This document shows positions 46,342 to 60,496 of a DNA stretch of 64,000 nucleotides, piece after piece (positions within the stretch are counted from its first letter, which is position 1; every line of letters begins with the position of its first letter). Below the pieces are notes generated by a model that was not told where the DNA came from, searched no databases, and worked only from the letters and a program-made list of their open reading frames with translations. The position numbers and the translations under genes are program-made. The DNA is from Nonomuraea soli (lineage in GTDB: Bacteria; Actinomycetota; Actinomycetes; Streptosporangiales; Streptosporangiaceae): contig NZ_JACDUR010000001.1 of NCBI RefSeq assembly GCF_013761175.1, forward strand, positions 310,001 to 374,000. Direction: 5' to 3'.

Positions 46342-47258
46342 GACGCGTGTTCTGGATGGCGCTCACGCTCGCCGTGTCGTCGTTCCTGATCTTCGGGGCG
46401 CTGCAGCTCGCCCCGGGGGATCCGGCGAGCTTCCTGCTCAGCGGGCGCTCGGCGACCCCCGAGGCGATCGCGGCCATCCGCGAGCGCTACCACCTGGACG
46501 AGCCGTTCCTGGCGCAGTACTGGCACTGGCTCGGCGGCGTGCTGACCGGCGACTTCGGCCGCTCGGTGCAGTTCCGCAGCGACGTGGGCGGCCTGATCGC
46601 CTCCCGGGTGCCCGTCACGCTGACGCTGATCGCGATGGCCTTCCTGCTCATCATGGTCGCCGGGCCGCTGCTGGGCCTGCTGAGCGCCGCCCGGCCCGGC
46701 CGGGTGGACCGCTCGATCCTCGTCGCGGGCTCCGTGGCGGTGGCGACGCCGTCGTTCGTGCTCGGCTTCGTCCTGATCGCGATCTTCTCGGTGAACCTGG
46801 GCTGGTTCCCCTCGATGGGCGCGGGGGAGGGCCTGGCCGACCGGCTGCACCACCTGACGCTGCCCGCGATCGCGCTGGCCCTGACCTTCGCCGGAGTGCT
46901 CGCCCGCGTATCGCGCTCGGCGATGATCGAGCAGCTCGGCCAGGAGTACGTCACCGTCGCGAGGGGCCGCGGCGTGCCGGAGCGGACCGTGCTGCGGCGC
47001 CACGTCCTGCGCGGGGCGATGACGGTGATCGTCACCTACGGCGGGCTGCTCGTGCCGGGGCTGCTGGTCTCGACCGTGCTGGTCGAGACCACCTTCGGCG
47101 TCAACGGGCTGGGCCAGCTGCTGCAGTACTCCGTGACCGTCAAGGACTTCCCCGTCGTGCAGGCGCTCACCCTGCTGACGGTCGCCCTGTTCGTGCTGGC
47201 CAACCTCGTGGTGGATCTGCTGGCACCGCTCGCCGATCCCCGGGTGAGGAACCGATGA
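46338..47258 (+). CDS. DppB/OppB-type ABC permease
   Basis: A 306-residue permease with six membrane segments; the N-terminal region APGDPASFLLSGRSATPEAI and the EAA loop EYVTVARGRGVPERTVLRRH are typical of DppB. It forms the channel with the next gene product. Its start overlaps the binding protein's stop (ATGA). Confidence 0.93.
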   Translation: MRRVFWMALTLAVSSFLIFGALQLAPGDPASFLLSGRSATPEAIAAIRERYHLDEPFLAQYWHWLGGVLTGDFGRSVQFRSDVGGLIASRVPVTLTLIAMAFLLIMVAGPLLGLLSAARPGRVDRSILVAGSVAVATPSFVLGFVLIAIFSVNLGWFPSMGAGEGLADRLHHLTLPAIALALTFAGVLARVSRSAMIEQLGQEYVTVARGRGVPERTVLRRHVLRGAMTVIVTYGGLLVPGLLVSTVLVETTFGVNGLGQLLQYSVTVKDFPVVQALTLLTVALFVLANLVVDLLAPLADPRVRNR

Positions 47259-48094
47259 ACACCGTGGTGGTCAGGCCGGGCCTGCGCCGGCTCAAGGGCG
47301 ACGGCCTGCGTACGGCGGCGCTGGTGGTGATCGCGCTGCTCGTGCTGACGGCGATCCTGGCCCCGCTGGTCGCCCCCGCGGACCCCGACGCGATCGACCT
47401 GTCGGCGACGCTCGCCGGGCCGGGCGGCGACCACCTGCTCGGCACCGACGCCTCGGGCCGTGACCTGCTGTCGCGGGTCATCCACGGCGCGCGTAGCGGC
47501 CTGCTCGGGCCGCTGGGCGTGGTGGCCATCTCCACCGTGCTCGGCGTGCTGGCCGGGCTGACCGCCGCCTGGCACGGCGGCTGGGTCGACACCCTGCTGT
47601 CGCGCTCGATGGAGCTGGTCTTCGCCTTCCCGGGACTGCTGCTGGCGATGCTCGTCGTCGCCATGTACGGCCCCGGCCAGACCGGCCCCATGATCACCCT
47701 GGCGGTGGCCTACACACCCTTCGTGGGACGCATGGTGCGCGGGGTCGCGCGGGCCGAGATGGGCAGGCCGTACATCGCCGCCTACCGCGCGCTCGGCTTC
47801 GGGGGTCTGGCGATCTGCCTGCGCCACCTGCTGCCCAACATCGCGCCGGTGATCCTGGCCCAGTCCACGATCAACTTCGGCTACGCCCTGCTGGATCTGG
47901 CCGGGCTGTCGTTCCTCGGCCTGGGCGTGCAGCCGCCCGCCGCCGACTGGGGTGCCATGATCAACGAAGGCCAGACCGCGGTTCTGATGGGCGCGCTCGG
48001 CCCGGTCCTGGTGCCAGGCGTGGCGATCGTGCTGAGCGTCGTCGCTTTCAACATCGTCGGCGAGAGCCTCGCCGACCGCGTCGCCAGGAGGTGA
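47255..48094 (+). CDS. DppC/OppC-type ABC permease
   Basis: A 279-residue permease. HLLGTDASGRDLLSRVIHGA is the DppC signature and YIAAYRALGFGGLAICLRH the ATPase-contact loop. Its start overlaps the DppB-like gene (ATGA), indicating stoichiometric synthesis. Confidence 0.93.
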   Translation: MNTVVVRPGLRRLKGDGLRTAALVVIALLVLTAILAPLVAPADPDAIDLSATLAGPGGDHLLGTDASGRDLLSRVIHGARSGLLGPLGVVAISTVLGVLAGLTAAWHGGWVDTLLSRSMELVFAFPGLLLAMLVVAMYGPGQTGPMITLAVAYTPFVGRMVRGVARAEMGRPYIAAYRALGFGGLAICLRHLLPNIAPVILAQSTINFGYALLDLAGLSFLGLGVQPPAADWGAMINEGQTAVLMGALGPVLVPGVAIVLSVVAFNIVGESLADRVARR

Positions 48095-48097
48095 GGC

Positions 48098-49009
48098 ATG
48101 CTCTCGATCGAGGACCTGACCGTACGGCTCCCGCACACCGCCCGCCCGGCGGTCGACGGCCTGAGCCTGACCGTCGCGGAGAACGAGACCGTCGGGCTGG
48201 TGGGGGAGTCGGGGTCGGGCAAGTCGCTGACCTCGCGGGCGGTGCTCGGCCTCCTGCCGCCCAAGGCCGAGGCCACCGGGAAGATCATGATGGACGGCGC
48301 CGACGTGCTCGCCATGAACCGCGCCGAGCTGCGGCAGCACCGCACCCGGTCGGTGGCGATGATCTACCAGGATCCGCGTGCCGCCATCAGCCCGTTCCGC
48401 CGCGTCGGAGACTTCCTCACCGAGACCATCGCCATGGACCGCGCGGCGGCGGCCGGGCTCCTGGAGACCGTCGGGCTGCGCGAGAGCCATCTGCGCAACC
48501 GCCCGCACGAGCTGTCCGGCGGCATGCTCCAGCGCGTGGTGATCGCCGCCGCGCTGGCCGGACGCCCCAGGCTGCTGCTGGCCGACGAACCGACCACCGC
48601 GCTGGACGTCACCACCCAGGCGGAGATCATCGCCCTGCTGCGGCGCCTGCGCGTGCCCGGCATGCTCTTCGTCACCCACGACCTGGAGCTGGCCGCGACC
48701 ATCTGCGACCGCGTCTACGTCATGTACGCGGGTCGTGTCATGGAGACCAGGCCGACCGGCGAGCTCTTCCGCGATCCGCGCCACCCGTACACCGCCGGGC
48801 TGCTGGCCGCGACCCCGCGCCTCGACGAGCTCGGCACGCTGCCGCCCGCCATCCCCGGCCGCCCGCCCGACCTGCTGGCGCACCTGCCCGGGTGTCCGTT
48901 CGCCCCGCGCTGCCCGCACGTCCTGGACTCCTGCACGGCAGGCGTGCCCGGCCTGGTCGGCGGGGTCGCCTGCCTGCGCGCCGAGGAGCTGTGCGATGAA
49001 CGACCTTGA
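48098..49009 (+). CDS. DppD-type ABC ATPase
   Basis: A 303-residue ATPase of oligopeptide transporters. Walker A GESGSGKS, signature LSGGMLQRVVIAAAL, Walker B LLLADEPTTALDVTTQ, and a C-terminal oligopeptide-type extension with three or four cysteines (HLPGCPFAPRCPHVLDSC) that often bind an iron-sulfur cluster. It partners the next ATPase. Confidence 0.93.
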   Translation: MLSIEDLTVRLPHTARPAVDGLSLTVAENETVGLVGESGSGKSLTSRAVLGLLPPKAEATGKIMMDGADVLAMNRAELRQHRTRSVAMIYQDPRAAISPFRRVGDFLTETIAMDRAAAAGLLETVGLRESHLRNRPHELSGGMLQRVVIAAALAGRPRLLLADEPTTALDVTTQAEIIALLRRLRVPGMLFVTHDLELAATICDRVYVMYAGRVMETRPTGELFRDPRHPYTAGLLAATPRLDELGTLPPAIPGRPPDLLAHLPGCPFAPRCPHVLDSCTAGVPGLVGGVACLRAEELCDERP

Positions 49010-49736
49010 CGTGACCGGCCTGCGCAAGAGCTACGGCCGCTTCACCGCCGTGGACGACGTCGGCTTCACCGTGCCCGCAGGAGGCTCGCTCGGCCTGGTG
49101 GGGGAGTCGGGCTCCGGCAAGAGCACGACCGCGCGGCTGCTGCTCGGGCTGGAACGCCCCGACGCGGGCAGCGTGCTGGTGTGCGGACGGCCGGTGGCCG
49201 CGGTGAGCCGCCGCGAGCGGGCCAGGCTGATCCAGATCGTCTTCCAGGACCCCTTCGGCTCCCTGGACCCGCGCCTCACCGTCGAGGACTGCCTGACCGA
49301 GGTGCTGAAGCTGCACTTCCCCGCCCCGTCCTACGGCAAGCGGGTCGGCGAGCTGCTGGAGCAGGTCGGGCTGGGGCCGCGCGAGGCAGGGGCGTTGCCG
49401 CGGCAGCTGTCGGGCGGTCAGCGTCAGCGGGTGGCCATCGCCCGCGCGCTGGCCGTACAGCCGAAGGTCCTGGTCCTGGACGAGGCGGTGGCGGCACTCG
49501 ACGTCTCGGTGCAGGCTCAGATCCTCGGGCTGCTGGCCGACATCAGGGCGGCCGAGGAGGTCTCCTACGTCTTCATCACCCACGACCTGGCCGTGGTCGG
49601 CTGCGTGGCCGACCAGGTGGCCGTCATGCGCCACGGCCGGGTCGTGGAATCCGGTCCCACCCGGCAGGTGCTCACCTCGCCCCAGCACGACTACACGCGG
49701 CTGCTGCTCGACTCCGTCCCGCGTGCCGCCTTCTAG
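48996..49736 (+). CDS. DppF-type ABC ATPase
   Basis: A 246-residue ATPase with Walker A GESGSGKS, signature [15 protein letters not shown] and Walker B VLVLDEAVAALD. It starts inside the DppD-like gene (14-base overlap). It ends soon after the core domain, without the cysteine-rich C-terminus seen in its partner. It completes a five-part importer. Confidence 0.92.
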   Translation: MNDLDVTGLRKSYGRFTAVDDVGFTVPAGGSLGLVGESGSGKSTTARLLLGLERPDAGSVLVCGRPVAAVSRRERARLIQIVFQDPFGSLDPRLTVEDCLTEVLKLHFPAPSYGKRVGELLEQVGLGPREAGALPRQLSGGQRQRVAIARALAVQPKVLVLDEAVAALDVSVQAQILGLLADIRAAEEVSYVFITHDLAVVGCVADQVAVMRHGRVVESGPTRQVLTSPQHDYTRLLLDSVPRAAF

Positions 49737-49747
49737 AAGGGACAAGC

Positions 49748-54766
<5,019 letters not shown>

Positions 54767-54767
<1 letters not shown>

Positions 54768-55009
54768 TGATGCTCATCGAATGCCCGCACTGCGGGCCGC
54801 GCGACGAGAACGAGTTCCGCTACGGCGGGCAGGCCGGGGTGGCCTACCCGGAGCGGCCCGCGGAACTCGGCGACGAGGAGTGGGCCGCCTACGTGTTCAT
54901 GCGCGACAACCCCAAGGGCTGGTTCCACGAACGCTGGTTCCACACCAGCGGCTGCCGCACCTGGTTCACCGTCCACCGCCACACCGTCACCCACGAGATC
55001 CGCCCATGA
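54767..55009 (+). CDS. soxD: Sarcosine oxidase, delta subunit
   Basis: An 80-residue zinc-binding subunit. Cys6, Cys9, His59 and Cys63 match the four zinc ligands known from heterotetrameric sarcosine oxidase in both identity and numbering. The core NPKGWFHERWFHTSGCRTWF is diagnostic. It overlaps soxB by one base and soxA by four. Confidence 0.95.
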
Positions 55010-58000
55010 ACTTCCTCTTCGACGGCCGCTCCTACACCGGCCTGCCCGGCGACACCCTGGCCGCGGCCCTGCTGCGCAACGGGGTGCGCATCGTGGGGCA
55101 CAGCGTCGACCTGGGCCGCCCGCGCGGCGTCTTCTCCGCCGGATCCGAGGAGCCGAACGCGCTGGTCCAGGTGGGAGCCGACCCCATGGTGGCCGCGACC
55201 ACGGTCGAACTCCACGAAGGGCTCACCGCGCGTAGCCTGCGCGGCAGGGGCCGCGTCGATCCCGCCGCCGCCGACGAGCGGCGCTGCGACAAGGGCTACC
55301 TGCACGCCGACGTGCTGGTCATCGGCGCGGGACCCGCCGGGCTCGCGGCCGCCCTGGCGGCGGGGGAGGCCGGGGCGCGGGTGATCCTGGTCGACGAGCA
55401 GCCACGGCCCGGCGGCGACCTCCTGAACAGCCGGGTCGTGCTCGACGGCGCGCCGGGTCAGGCGTGGGCCGCGTCGGCCGCGGCACGGCTGGCCATGCTG
55501 CCGGAGACCCGGATCCTGAGCCGCACGACCGCCATCGGGTACTACGACCACAACTACGTCGTCGCCGTGGAGCGCAGGCCAGGCGGGGAGCGGCTGTGGC
55601 ACCTGCGCGCCCGCCGCGTGGTGCTCGCGACCGGCGCCCACGAGCGGTCGGTCGCCTTCCCCGGCAACGACCGGCCCGGCGTGATGCTGGCCTCGGCCGC
55701 GCGCGCCTACGCCAACCGCTACGGCGTGCTGCCAGGGCGGCGGGCGGTGGTCTTCGCGTGCGCGGATTCGGGATACGAGGCCGCGCGCGACCTCGCCGCG
55801 GCCGGAGCGGAGATCGCGGCGATCGTCGACCCGCGCGGCGGGCCCGATCGCGTGACCGGCGTCGTGACCGGTGTTGTGACCGGTGTTATGACCGGTGTCG
55901 TGACCGGGACCACCGCCGACGGCGACGGCGTGCTCGACGGCGTCCTCGTCGGCGACCGGCTGGTCGAGGCCGACCTGCTGGCCGTCGCGGGGGGCTGGAG
56001 CCCGGTGGTGCACCTGTTCAGCCAGTCGCAGGGGCGGCTGCGCTTCGATGAGGAACTCCAGGCGTTCGTGCCCCACCTGTCCGCGCAGGCCGAACGCTCG
56101 GCCGGAGCCTGCAGAGGCGTGTACGGCACGGCGGCGGCCATCGCCGACGGCCTCGCGGCGGGAAGGCAGGCCGCGGAGCTGACGGGGTTCGCACAGCCCG
56201 TGCCGGTGCCGCGGGTGCCCGAGAGCGACGAGCCCGAGCCCTCCCCGCCCGCCGCCCTCTGGGTGTGCGGCGACGATCCCGCCGCCTCCTTCGCCGACCT
56301 GCACCGTGACGTCACCGTCGCCGACCTGGCCAGGGCCACGGGCGCGGGGCTGAGCTCGGCCGAGCACGTCAAGCGCTACACCACCGCGGGTACCGGCGCG
56401 GACCAGGGCAAGACCTCGGCGGTGCCCGGCGTCGTGGCCGCGCTGCTCGGGACCGGCCCGGGCACCACGACCTTCCGCCCGCCGTACACGCCCGTCTCCT
56501 TCGCGACCCTGGCCGGGCGCGACCGGGGCCCGCTGTCGGACCCGATCAGGGTCACCGCGATGCACGACGCCCACGTGGCGCGCGGCGCGGTGTTCGAGGA
56601 CGTCGGCCAGTGGAAGCGCCCCTGGTACTTCCCGCTGCCCGGCGAGACGATGGAGGAGGCCGTCGAGCGCGAGTGCCGCGCCGCCAGGACCGGCGTGGCC
56701 GCCATGGACGCCTCCACGCTCGGCAAGATCGACATCCGGGGGCGCGACGCGGGGCTGTTCCTCGACCGGGTCTACACCAACCTCTACTCCACCCTGCCCG
56801 TCGGCTCGTGCCGCTACGGCGTGATGTGCACCGCCGACGGCATGGTCTTCGACGACGGCGTCACCTCCCGCCTGGCCGACGACCACTTCCTGATGACCAC
56901 CACGACAGGCAACGCCGCCCAGGTGCTCGACTGGCTGGAGGAGTGGCACCAGACCGAGTGGCCGCGGCTGGAGGTGGCCTTCACCTCCGTGACCGACCAC
57001 TGGGCCACCGTCGCCGTCGCCGGGCCGGGCGCCCGCCGGGTCGTCGCCGCGATCGCCCCCGAGGCCGTCGACCTGCCGTTCATGACCTTCACCGAGTTCG
57101 CCCACGGCAGGGTCTTCCGCATCAGCTTCTCGGGCGAGCTGGCCTTCGAGATCAACGTGCCCTGGCCGTACGGCAGGGCGGTGTGGGAGCGGGTGCTGGA
57201 GCTCGGCGCCGTGCCGTACGGGACGGAGACCATGCACGTGCTGCGGGCCGAGAAGGGCTTCGCGATCGTCGGCCAGGAGACCGACGGCACGGTGACCCCG
57301 CAGGACCTCGGCATGGGGTGGATCGTCTCCAGACGCAAGCCGGACTTCGTGGGCAAGAGATCGCACGCCAGGCCCGACACGGCGCGCACCGGCAGGAAGA
57401 CGCTGATCGGGCTGGACACGCACGTGCCGGAGGGCGCGCAGCTCACCCTGGACGGACGCATGGTCGGGCATGTCACCTCCAGCTACCCGCGAGCGGTCCT
57501 CGCCATGGCCCGCGGCGTCGGCGAGGGCCAGCGTCTGGTGGCCCACGACGGCGGACGCGAGATCCCCGTGACCGTGGTGGCACCGGTCTTCTACGACCCC
57601 GAGAACCTGCGTCGCGACGGCGACCCCTTCGTGCAGGGCGGGGTCTCGTCGTTCGAGCCGGTACGGCACAGCCCGGCGGGAAACTTCGCCGCGCGTTTCG
57701 AGGCGGCGAGCAAGGAGCGGGTCCGGCTGCGTGAGGTGCCGTTCGTCCCCATGTGGGAGGTGCGGGGGCAGGACCCGGGCCGAGGACTGCGGCTTGGCCC
57801 CGCCTGGTGGCTGGTCACGGGGGAGCGGCCCGAGGGCGGCGTGGAGGTGTCGGGGCAGCGCACGGTCCTGGAGATCTCGGGACCCGGGGCGCGCGAGGTG
57901 CTGCTCACGGGCTGCCCCATCGATCTGCACCCGTCGGTGTTCACCGGCCACGCGCAGACGTCGCTGGCCAAGGCTGGAGTGATTCTGGAGCGGGTCGGCC

Positions 58001-58101
58001 AGGACGCCTACCGGATCTACGTGCGCTCTTCCTTCGCCGCCTACCTGAGCGAGTGGCTGCTCGATGCGCTCACCGCATATGTCGCATCTTTCCGGAAATA
58101 A
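55006..58101 (+). CDS. soxA: Sarcosine oxidase alpha subunit with C-terminal gamma-subunit fusion
   Basis: A 1031-residue protein. Residues 1-80 are the small N-terminal ferredoxin-like domain; GAGPAG (107-112) begins the NAD/FAD-binding domain; a GcvT folate domain occupies about 510-860. Alpha subunits normally end there. From about residue 871 the chain continues as a gamma subunit (SoxG): RLREVPF, SGQRTVLEISGPGAREVLL, GCPIDLHPSVF, and IYVRSSFAAYLSEWLLDAL. No separate soxG is present, so alpha and gamma appear fused. A 12-bp repeat inserts five VTGV-like units at residues 283-302. Confidence 0.93.
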   Translation: MNFLFDGRSYTGLPGDTLAAALLRNGVRIVGHSVDLGRPRGVFSAGSEEPNALVQVGADPMVAATTVELHEGLTARSLRGRGRVDPAAADERRCDKGYLHADVLVIGAGPAGLAAALAAGEAGARVILVDEQPRPGGDLLNSRVVLDGAPGQAWAASAAARLAMLPETRILSRTTAIGYYDHNYVVAVERRPGGERLWHLRARRVVLATGAHERSVAFPGNDRPGVMLASAARAYANRYGVLPGRRAVVFACADSGYEAARDLAAAGAEIAAIVDPRGGPDRVTGVVTGVVTGVMTGVVTGTTADGDGVLDGVLVGDRLVEADLLAVAGGWSPVVHLFSQSQGRLRFDEELQAFVPHLSAQAERSAGACRGVYGTAAAIADGLAAGRQAAELTGFAQPVPVPRVPESDEPEPSPPAALWVCGDDPAASFADLHRDVTVADLARATGAGLSSAEHVKRYTTAGTGADQGKTSAVPGVVAALLGTGPGTTTFRPPYTPVSFATLAGRDRGPLSDPIRVTAMHDAHVARGAVFEDVGQWKRPWYFPLPGETMEEAVERECRAARTGVAAMDASTLGKIDIRGRDAGLFLDRVYTNLYSTLPVGSCRYGVMCTADGMVFDDGVTSRLADDHFLMTTTTGNAAQVLDWLEEWHQTEWPRLEVAFTSVTDHWATVAVAGPGARRVVAAIAPEAVDLPFMTFTEFAHGRVFRISFSGELAFEINVPWPYGRAVWERVLELGAVPYGTETMHVLRAEKGFAIVGQETDGTVTPQDLGMGWIVSRRKPDFVGKRSHARPDTARTGRKTLIGLDTHVPEGAQLTLDGRMVGHVTSSYPRAVLAMARGVGEGQRLVAHDGGREIPVTVVAPVFYDPENLRRDGDPFVQGGVSSFEPVRHSPAGNFAARFEAASKERVRLREVPFVPMWEVRGQDPGRGLRLGPAWWLVTGERPEGGVEVSGQRTVLEISGPGAREVLLTGCPIDLHPSVFTGHAQTSLAKAGVILERVGQDAYRIYVRSSFAAYLSEWLLDALTAYVASFRK
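55852..55911 (+). repeat. 12-bp microsatellite within soxA
   Basis: Five consecutive 12-bp units (GTGACCGGTGTT and close variants) encode VTGV, VTGV, VTGV, MTGV, VTGT. The period is a multiple of three, so copy-number slippage changes length without breaking the frame. Confidence 0.9.
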
Positions 58102-58144
58102 GGTGGTATCTATACGCAAACTTTGACGAGCGGAGCGTGGCGGG

Positions 58145-58825
58145 GTGCGGCGGGCACTGGGTGGAAGGGCGCTGGGTGGGCTGGCGTGTGCGGCGATGCT
58201 GGTCAGCGGTTGCGGGGCGTTGGAGGCGGCCGACCAGCTGCCGCAGAGCAAACCGGACAGCACCTCCAAGCCGGGTGAGGCGCTGAAGAAACTCGAGAAG
58301 CTGGCCGTCAAGGGCCGCGCGCCGCGGACCGGCTTCGACCGTGACGAGTTCGGTCCCGCCTGGGCGGACGTCGACCGCAACGGCTGCGACACCCGCAACG
58401 ACATCCTCAAGCGCGACATGACCGACGAGACGTTCAAGGAGGGCACGCACAACTGCATCGTGCTCACCGGAGTCCTCGAAGATCCGTACGGCGGCAAGAC
58501 CATCAAGTTCAGGCGCGGCAACGAGACCAGCATGGCCGTGCAGATCGACCACCTGATCCCGCTGTCGGACGCCTGGCAGAAGGGCGCGCAGCAGTGGTCG
58601 GCGACCAAGCGCAAGGAGTTCGCCAACGACCCGCTCAACCTGCTCGCCGTCGACGGGCCGCTCAACAACCAGAAGAGCGACGGCGACGCGGCGACCTGGT
58701 TGCCGCCGCGCCGCGCCTACCGCTGCACCTACATCGCCCGCCAGATCGACGTGAAGGTCAAGTACGACCTGTGGGTGACGCGCGCCGAGAAGGACGCCAT
58801 GGAGCAGATCCTGTCGTCCTGCTAG
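58145..58825 (+). CDS. Secreted HNH-family (DUF1524-like) nuclease lipoprotein
   Basis: A 226-residue protein. The N-terminus ends in a lipobox-like LVSGC (Cys23), so it is likely an exported lipoprotein. The mature part shows the DUF1524/HNH pattern: NGCDTRNDIL, the catalytic QIDHLIPLSDAW and NDPLNLLAVDGPLNNQKSDG, with paired cysteines likely in disulfides. An extracellular DNase for nutrient recovery or competence is inferred. The GTG at 58145 follows a GAGCGGAGCG stretch. It shares CTAG at its end with the convergent gene. Confidence 0.88.
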   Translation: MRRALGGRALGGLACAAMLVSGCGALEAADQLPQSKPDSTSKPGEALKKLEKLAVKGRAPRTGFDRDEFGPAWADVDRNGCDTRNDILKRDMTDETFKEGTHNCIVLTGVLEDPYGGKTIKFRRGNETSMAVQIDHLIPLSDAWQKGAQQWSATKRKEFANDPLNLLAVDGPLNNQKSDGDAATWLPPRRAYRCTYIARQIDVKVKYDLWVTRAEKDAMEQILSSC

Positions 58826-59835
58826 CCCTTCGTCCTGCAGGGGTCGCCGGCCACCTCGGGCGCCTCGTCGGCGACGGACACCTCCAGCTGGGCGGTCGAG
58901 GCCAGCAGGCTGCCGGCCGGAGCGCCCGCGACGGCCGCGTCGACGACCTCGCTGCGCTCGCCGAGCAACGCGAAGCTCGCGCGGTCGAAGATGAGATCGT
59001 CACGGGTGCCCGCTTGCGTGGTCAGGCCGACGCCGATCCCCTCACGCCCGGCCGCGTCCCTGACCTTCTCGGTGACGCTCACGCCCGGGATCGTCGCGAC
59101 CGCCTGGTAGAGCGCCTTGCGCTGGGCGGCGGGCACGTAGGTCTCCCGCAGCAGGTCGCTGGCGCGGGTGAAGGCCGACTGGTCCGCCTCCACGCCCTTC
59201 TCGTTGGGCTCGTGAGCGGAGTACAGGTGCGCCCGCATGCCCTCGGCGTCGGACGGCAGCTTCTTGATCGCCGCGTAGTCGCTGCGCAGGTGGTCGGGGA
59301 CGGTGCCGCCGTCGCAGTTGGCCAGCGCGATCAGCTCCGGCTTGCCGACGCCCTCGTAGGCCTGCTTCGGGATCGGCCAGCCGGGGAACTCCCGTGGTTC
59401 CAGCAGTTCCATGCGCAGCACGCCGTAGGCGTCACCCGTCTGCTCCGCGCGCAGCCAGATCGTGCGGCTGGTGCGATACAGCCAGCGTTCCTCCTTCTCG
59501 CCCATGCTGTAGGAGCCGTACATGGTCTGCGACTTGACGACCACATACTGGTCGTCGCGCGGGTCGAGCTCCTCGGCCACCGCCCCGGCCGCGCGGTCGA
59601 GCACCTCGCTCGCCGACATCAGCCTCACCTGCGGCCGCTGCTCCACCTGCGCGGGCCGGGTGACCACGAAGGTCGCCGCGAGCGCCAGCGCGCCCGCCGC
59701 CGCGACCACCACGTACGGCCTGCGCGCCCTTCTCGCTCCACCCGAGGCCAGCCTGGAACGGGCCGAAGCCCTGGCGCCCGGGTCGTAGGGCTCGGCCCCG
59801 GGGCGCTCGTCACGGTACAGGTCGATCTCGTTCAT
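58822..59835 (-). CDS. CU044_5270-family membrane protein, sigma-factor partner
   Basis: A 337-residue protein with one membrane helix (about residues 41-60, YVVVAAAGALALAATFVV), a basic cytoplasmic head and an extracytoplasmic domain that resembles the CU044_5270 family. The ATG overlaps the sigma-factor stop (ATGA), so it is probably an anti-sigma or sensor protein although no zinc anti-sigma motif is present. Confidence 0.8.
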   Translation of the reverse strand: MNEIDLYRDERPGAEPYDPGARASARSRLASGGARRARRPYVVVAAAGALALAATFVVTRPAQVEQRPQVRLMSASEVLDRAAGAVAEELDPRDDQYVVVKSQTMYGSYSMGEKEERWLYRTSRTIWLRAEQTGDAYGVLRMELLEPREFPGWPIPKQAYEGVGKPELIALANCDGGTVPDHLRSDYAAIKKLPSDAEGMRAHLYSAHEPNEKGVEADQSAFTRASDLLRETYVPAAQRKALYQAVATIPGVSVTEKVRDAAGREGIGVGLTTQAGTRDDLIFDRASFALLGERSEVVDAAVAGAPAGSLLASTAQLEVSVADEAPEVAGDPCRTKG

Positions 59836-60449
59836 GACTCTTCCCCCAGGACGCGGCGGATCTTGGCACGGGTGCGGGACAGGCGGGACCGCACGGTCCC
59901 CATCGGGATGCCGAGCGCCTCCGAGGCCTGCTCGTAGGTGAGGTCGGCCCAGGCGACCAGGAGGAAGAGCTCACGTTCCTTACGGCTCAGCGCGGCGAGC
60001 CCGGCGGCCAGGCGCGGGCGCAGGTCACGCGCGCTGACGCGCTCGACGCTGCGCTGCTCGAAGCTGTCGCCGTCCGGCTCGGCCAGCCTGGCCAGGGCCC
60101 GCAACCGCCGCACCTCACCACGGTGGTGCTTGGCGATCAGGTTGGCCGCCATGCCGTACAACCACGGCCTCGCGTCAGGGCGCGAGCGGTCGTAGCGTGC
60201 ACGTTTGCGGAAGGCGGCCAGGAACGTCTCGGCCGTGACGTCGTCGGCGGCCGAGACGCTCTCCGGGCCGAGCCGGCGCGAGACGTAGCGGTGGATCTCG
60301 TCGGCGTAGCGGTCGAAGAGCCCGGCGAAGCGCTCGGGATCGGCCAGGGACTCCTGGATGACCAGGGCGTCGCCGGTGACCTGCGCGGCCGCCGGGATCG
60401 TGGCGCTCACCACGGGGCGGGTCGTTTCATCGGGGATGGGTCCTCTCAT
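59832..60449 (-). CDS. ECF RNA polymerase sigma factor
   Basis: A 205-residue ECF sigma factor. Region 2 is FAGLFDRYADEIHRYVSRRL with DDVTAETFLAAFRKRARYD; region 4 is LSRKERELFLLVAWADLTYE with GTVRSRLSRTRAKIRRVL. It pairs with the downstream CU044_5270-type membrane protein, an arrangement common in actinomycetes. The N-terminal 30 residues are not conserved; an internal start is possible. Confidence 0.9.
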   Translation of the reverse strand: MRGPIPDETTRPVVSATIPAAAQVTGDALVIQESLADPERFAGLFDRYADEIHRYVSRRLGPESVSAADDVTAETFLAAFRKRARYDRSRPDARPWLYGMAANLIAKHHRGEVRRLRALARLAEPDGDSFEQRSVERVSARDLRPRLAAGLAALSRKERELFLLVAWADLTYEQASEALGIPMGTVRSRLSRTRAKIRRVLGEES

Positions 60450-60496
60450 CGGTGTCCCTCACCCCTTACTCACCCGCAGGCCGTCGCGGTGTTCCG

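Noticed and set aside
54889..58668. A 1259-codon open frame on the minus strand opposite soxA and soxD
   Set aside because: It mirrors the codon bias of soxA, which keeps an antisense frame open in GC-rich DNA, and its translation shows only low-complexity Arg/Gly/Ala text with no domain.
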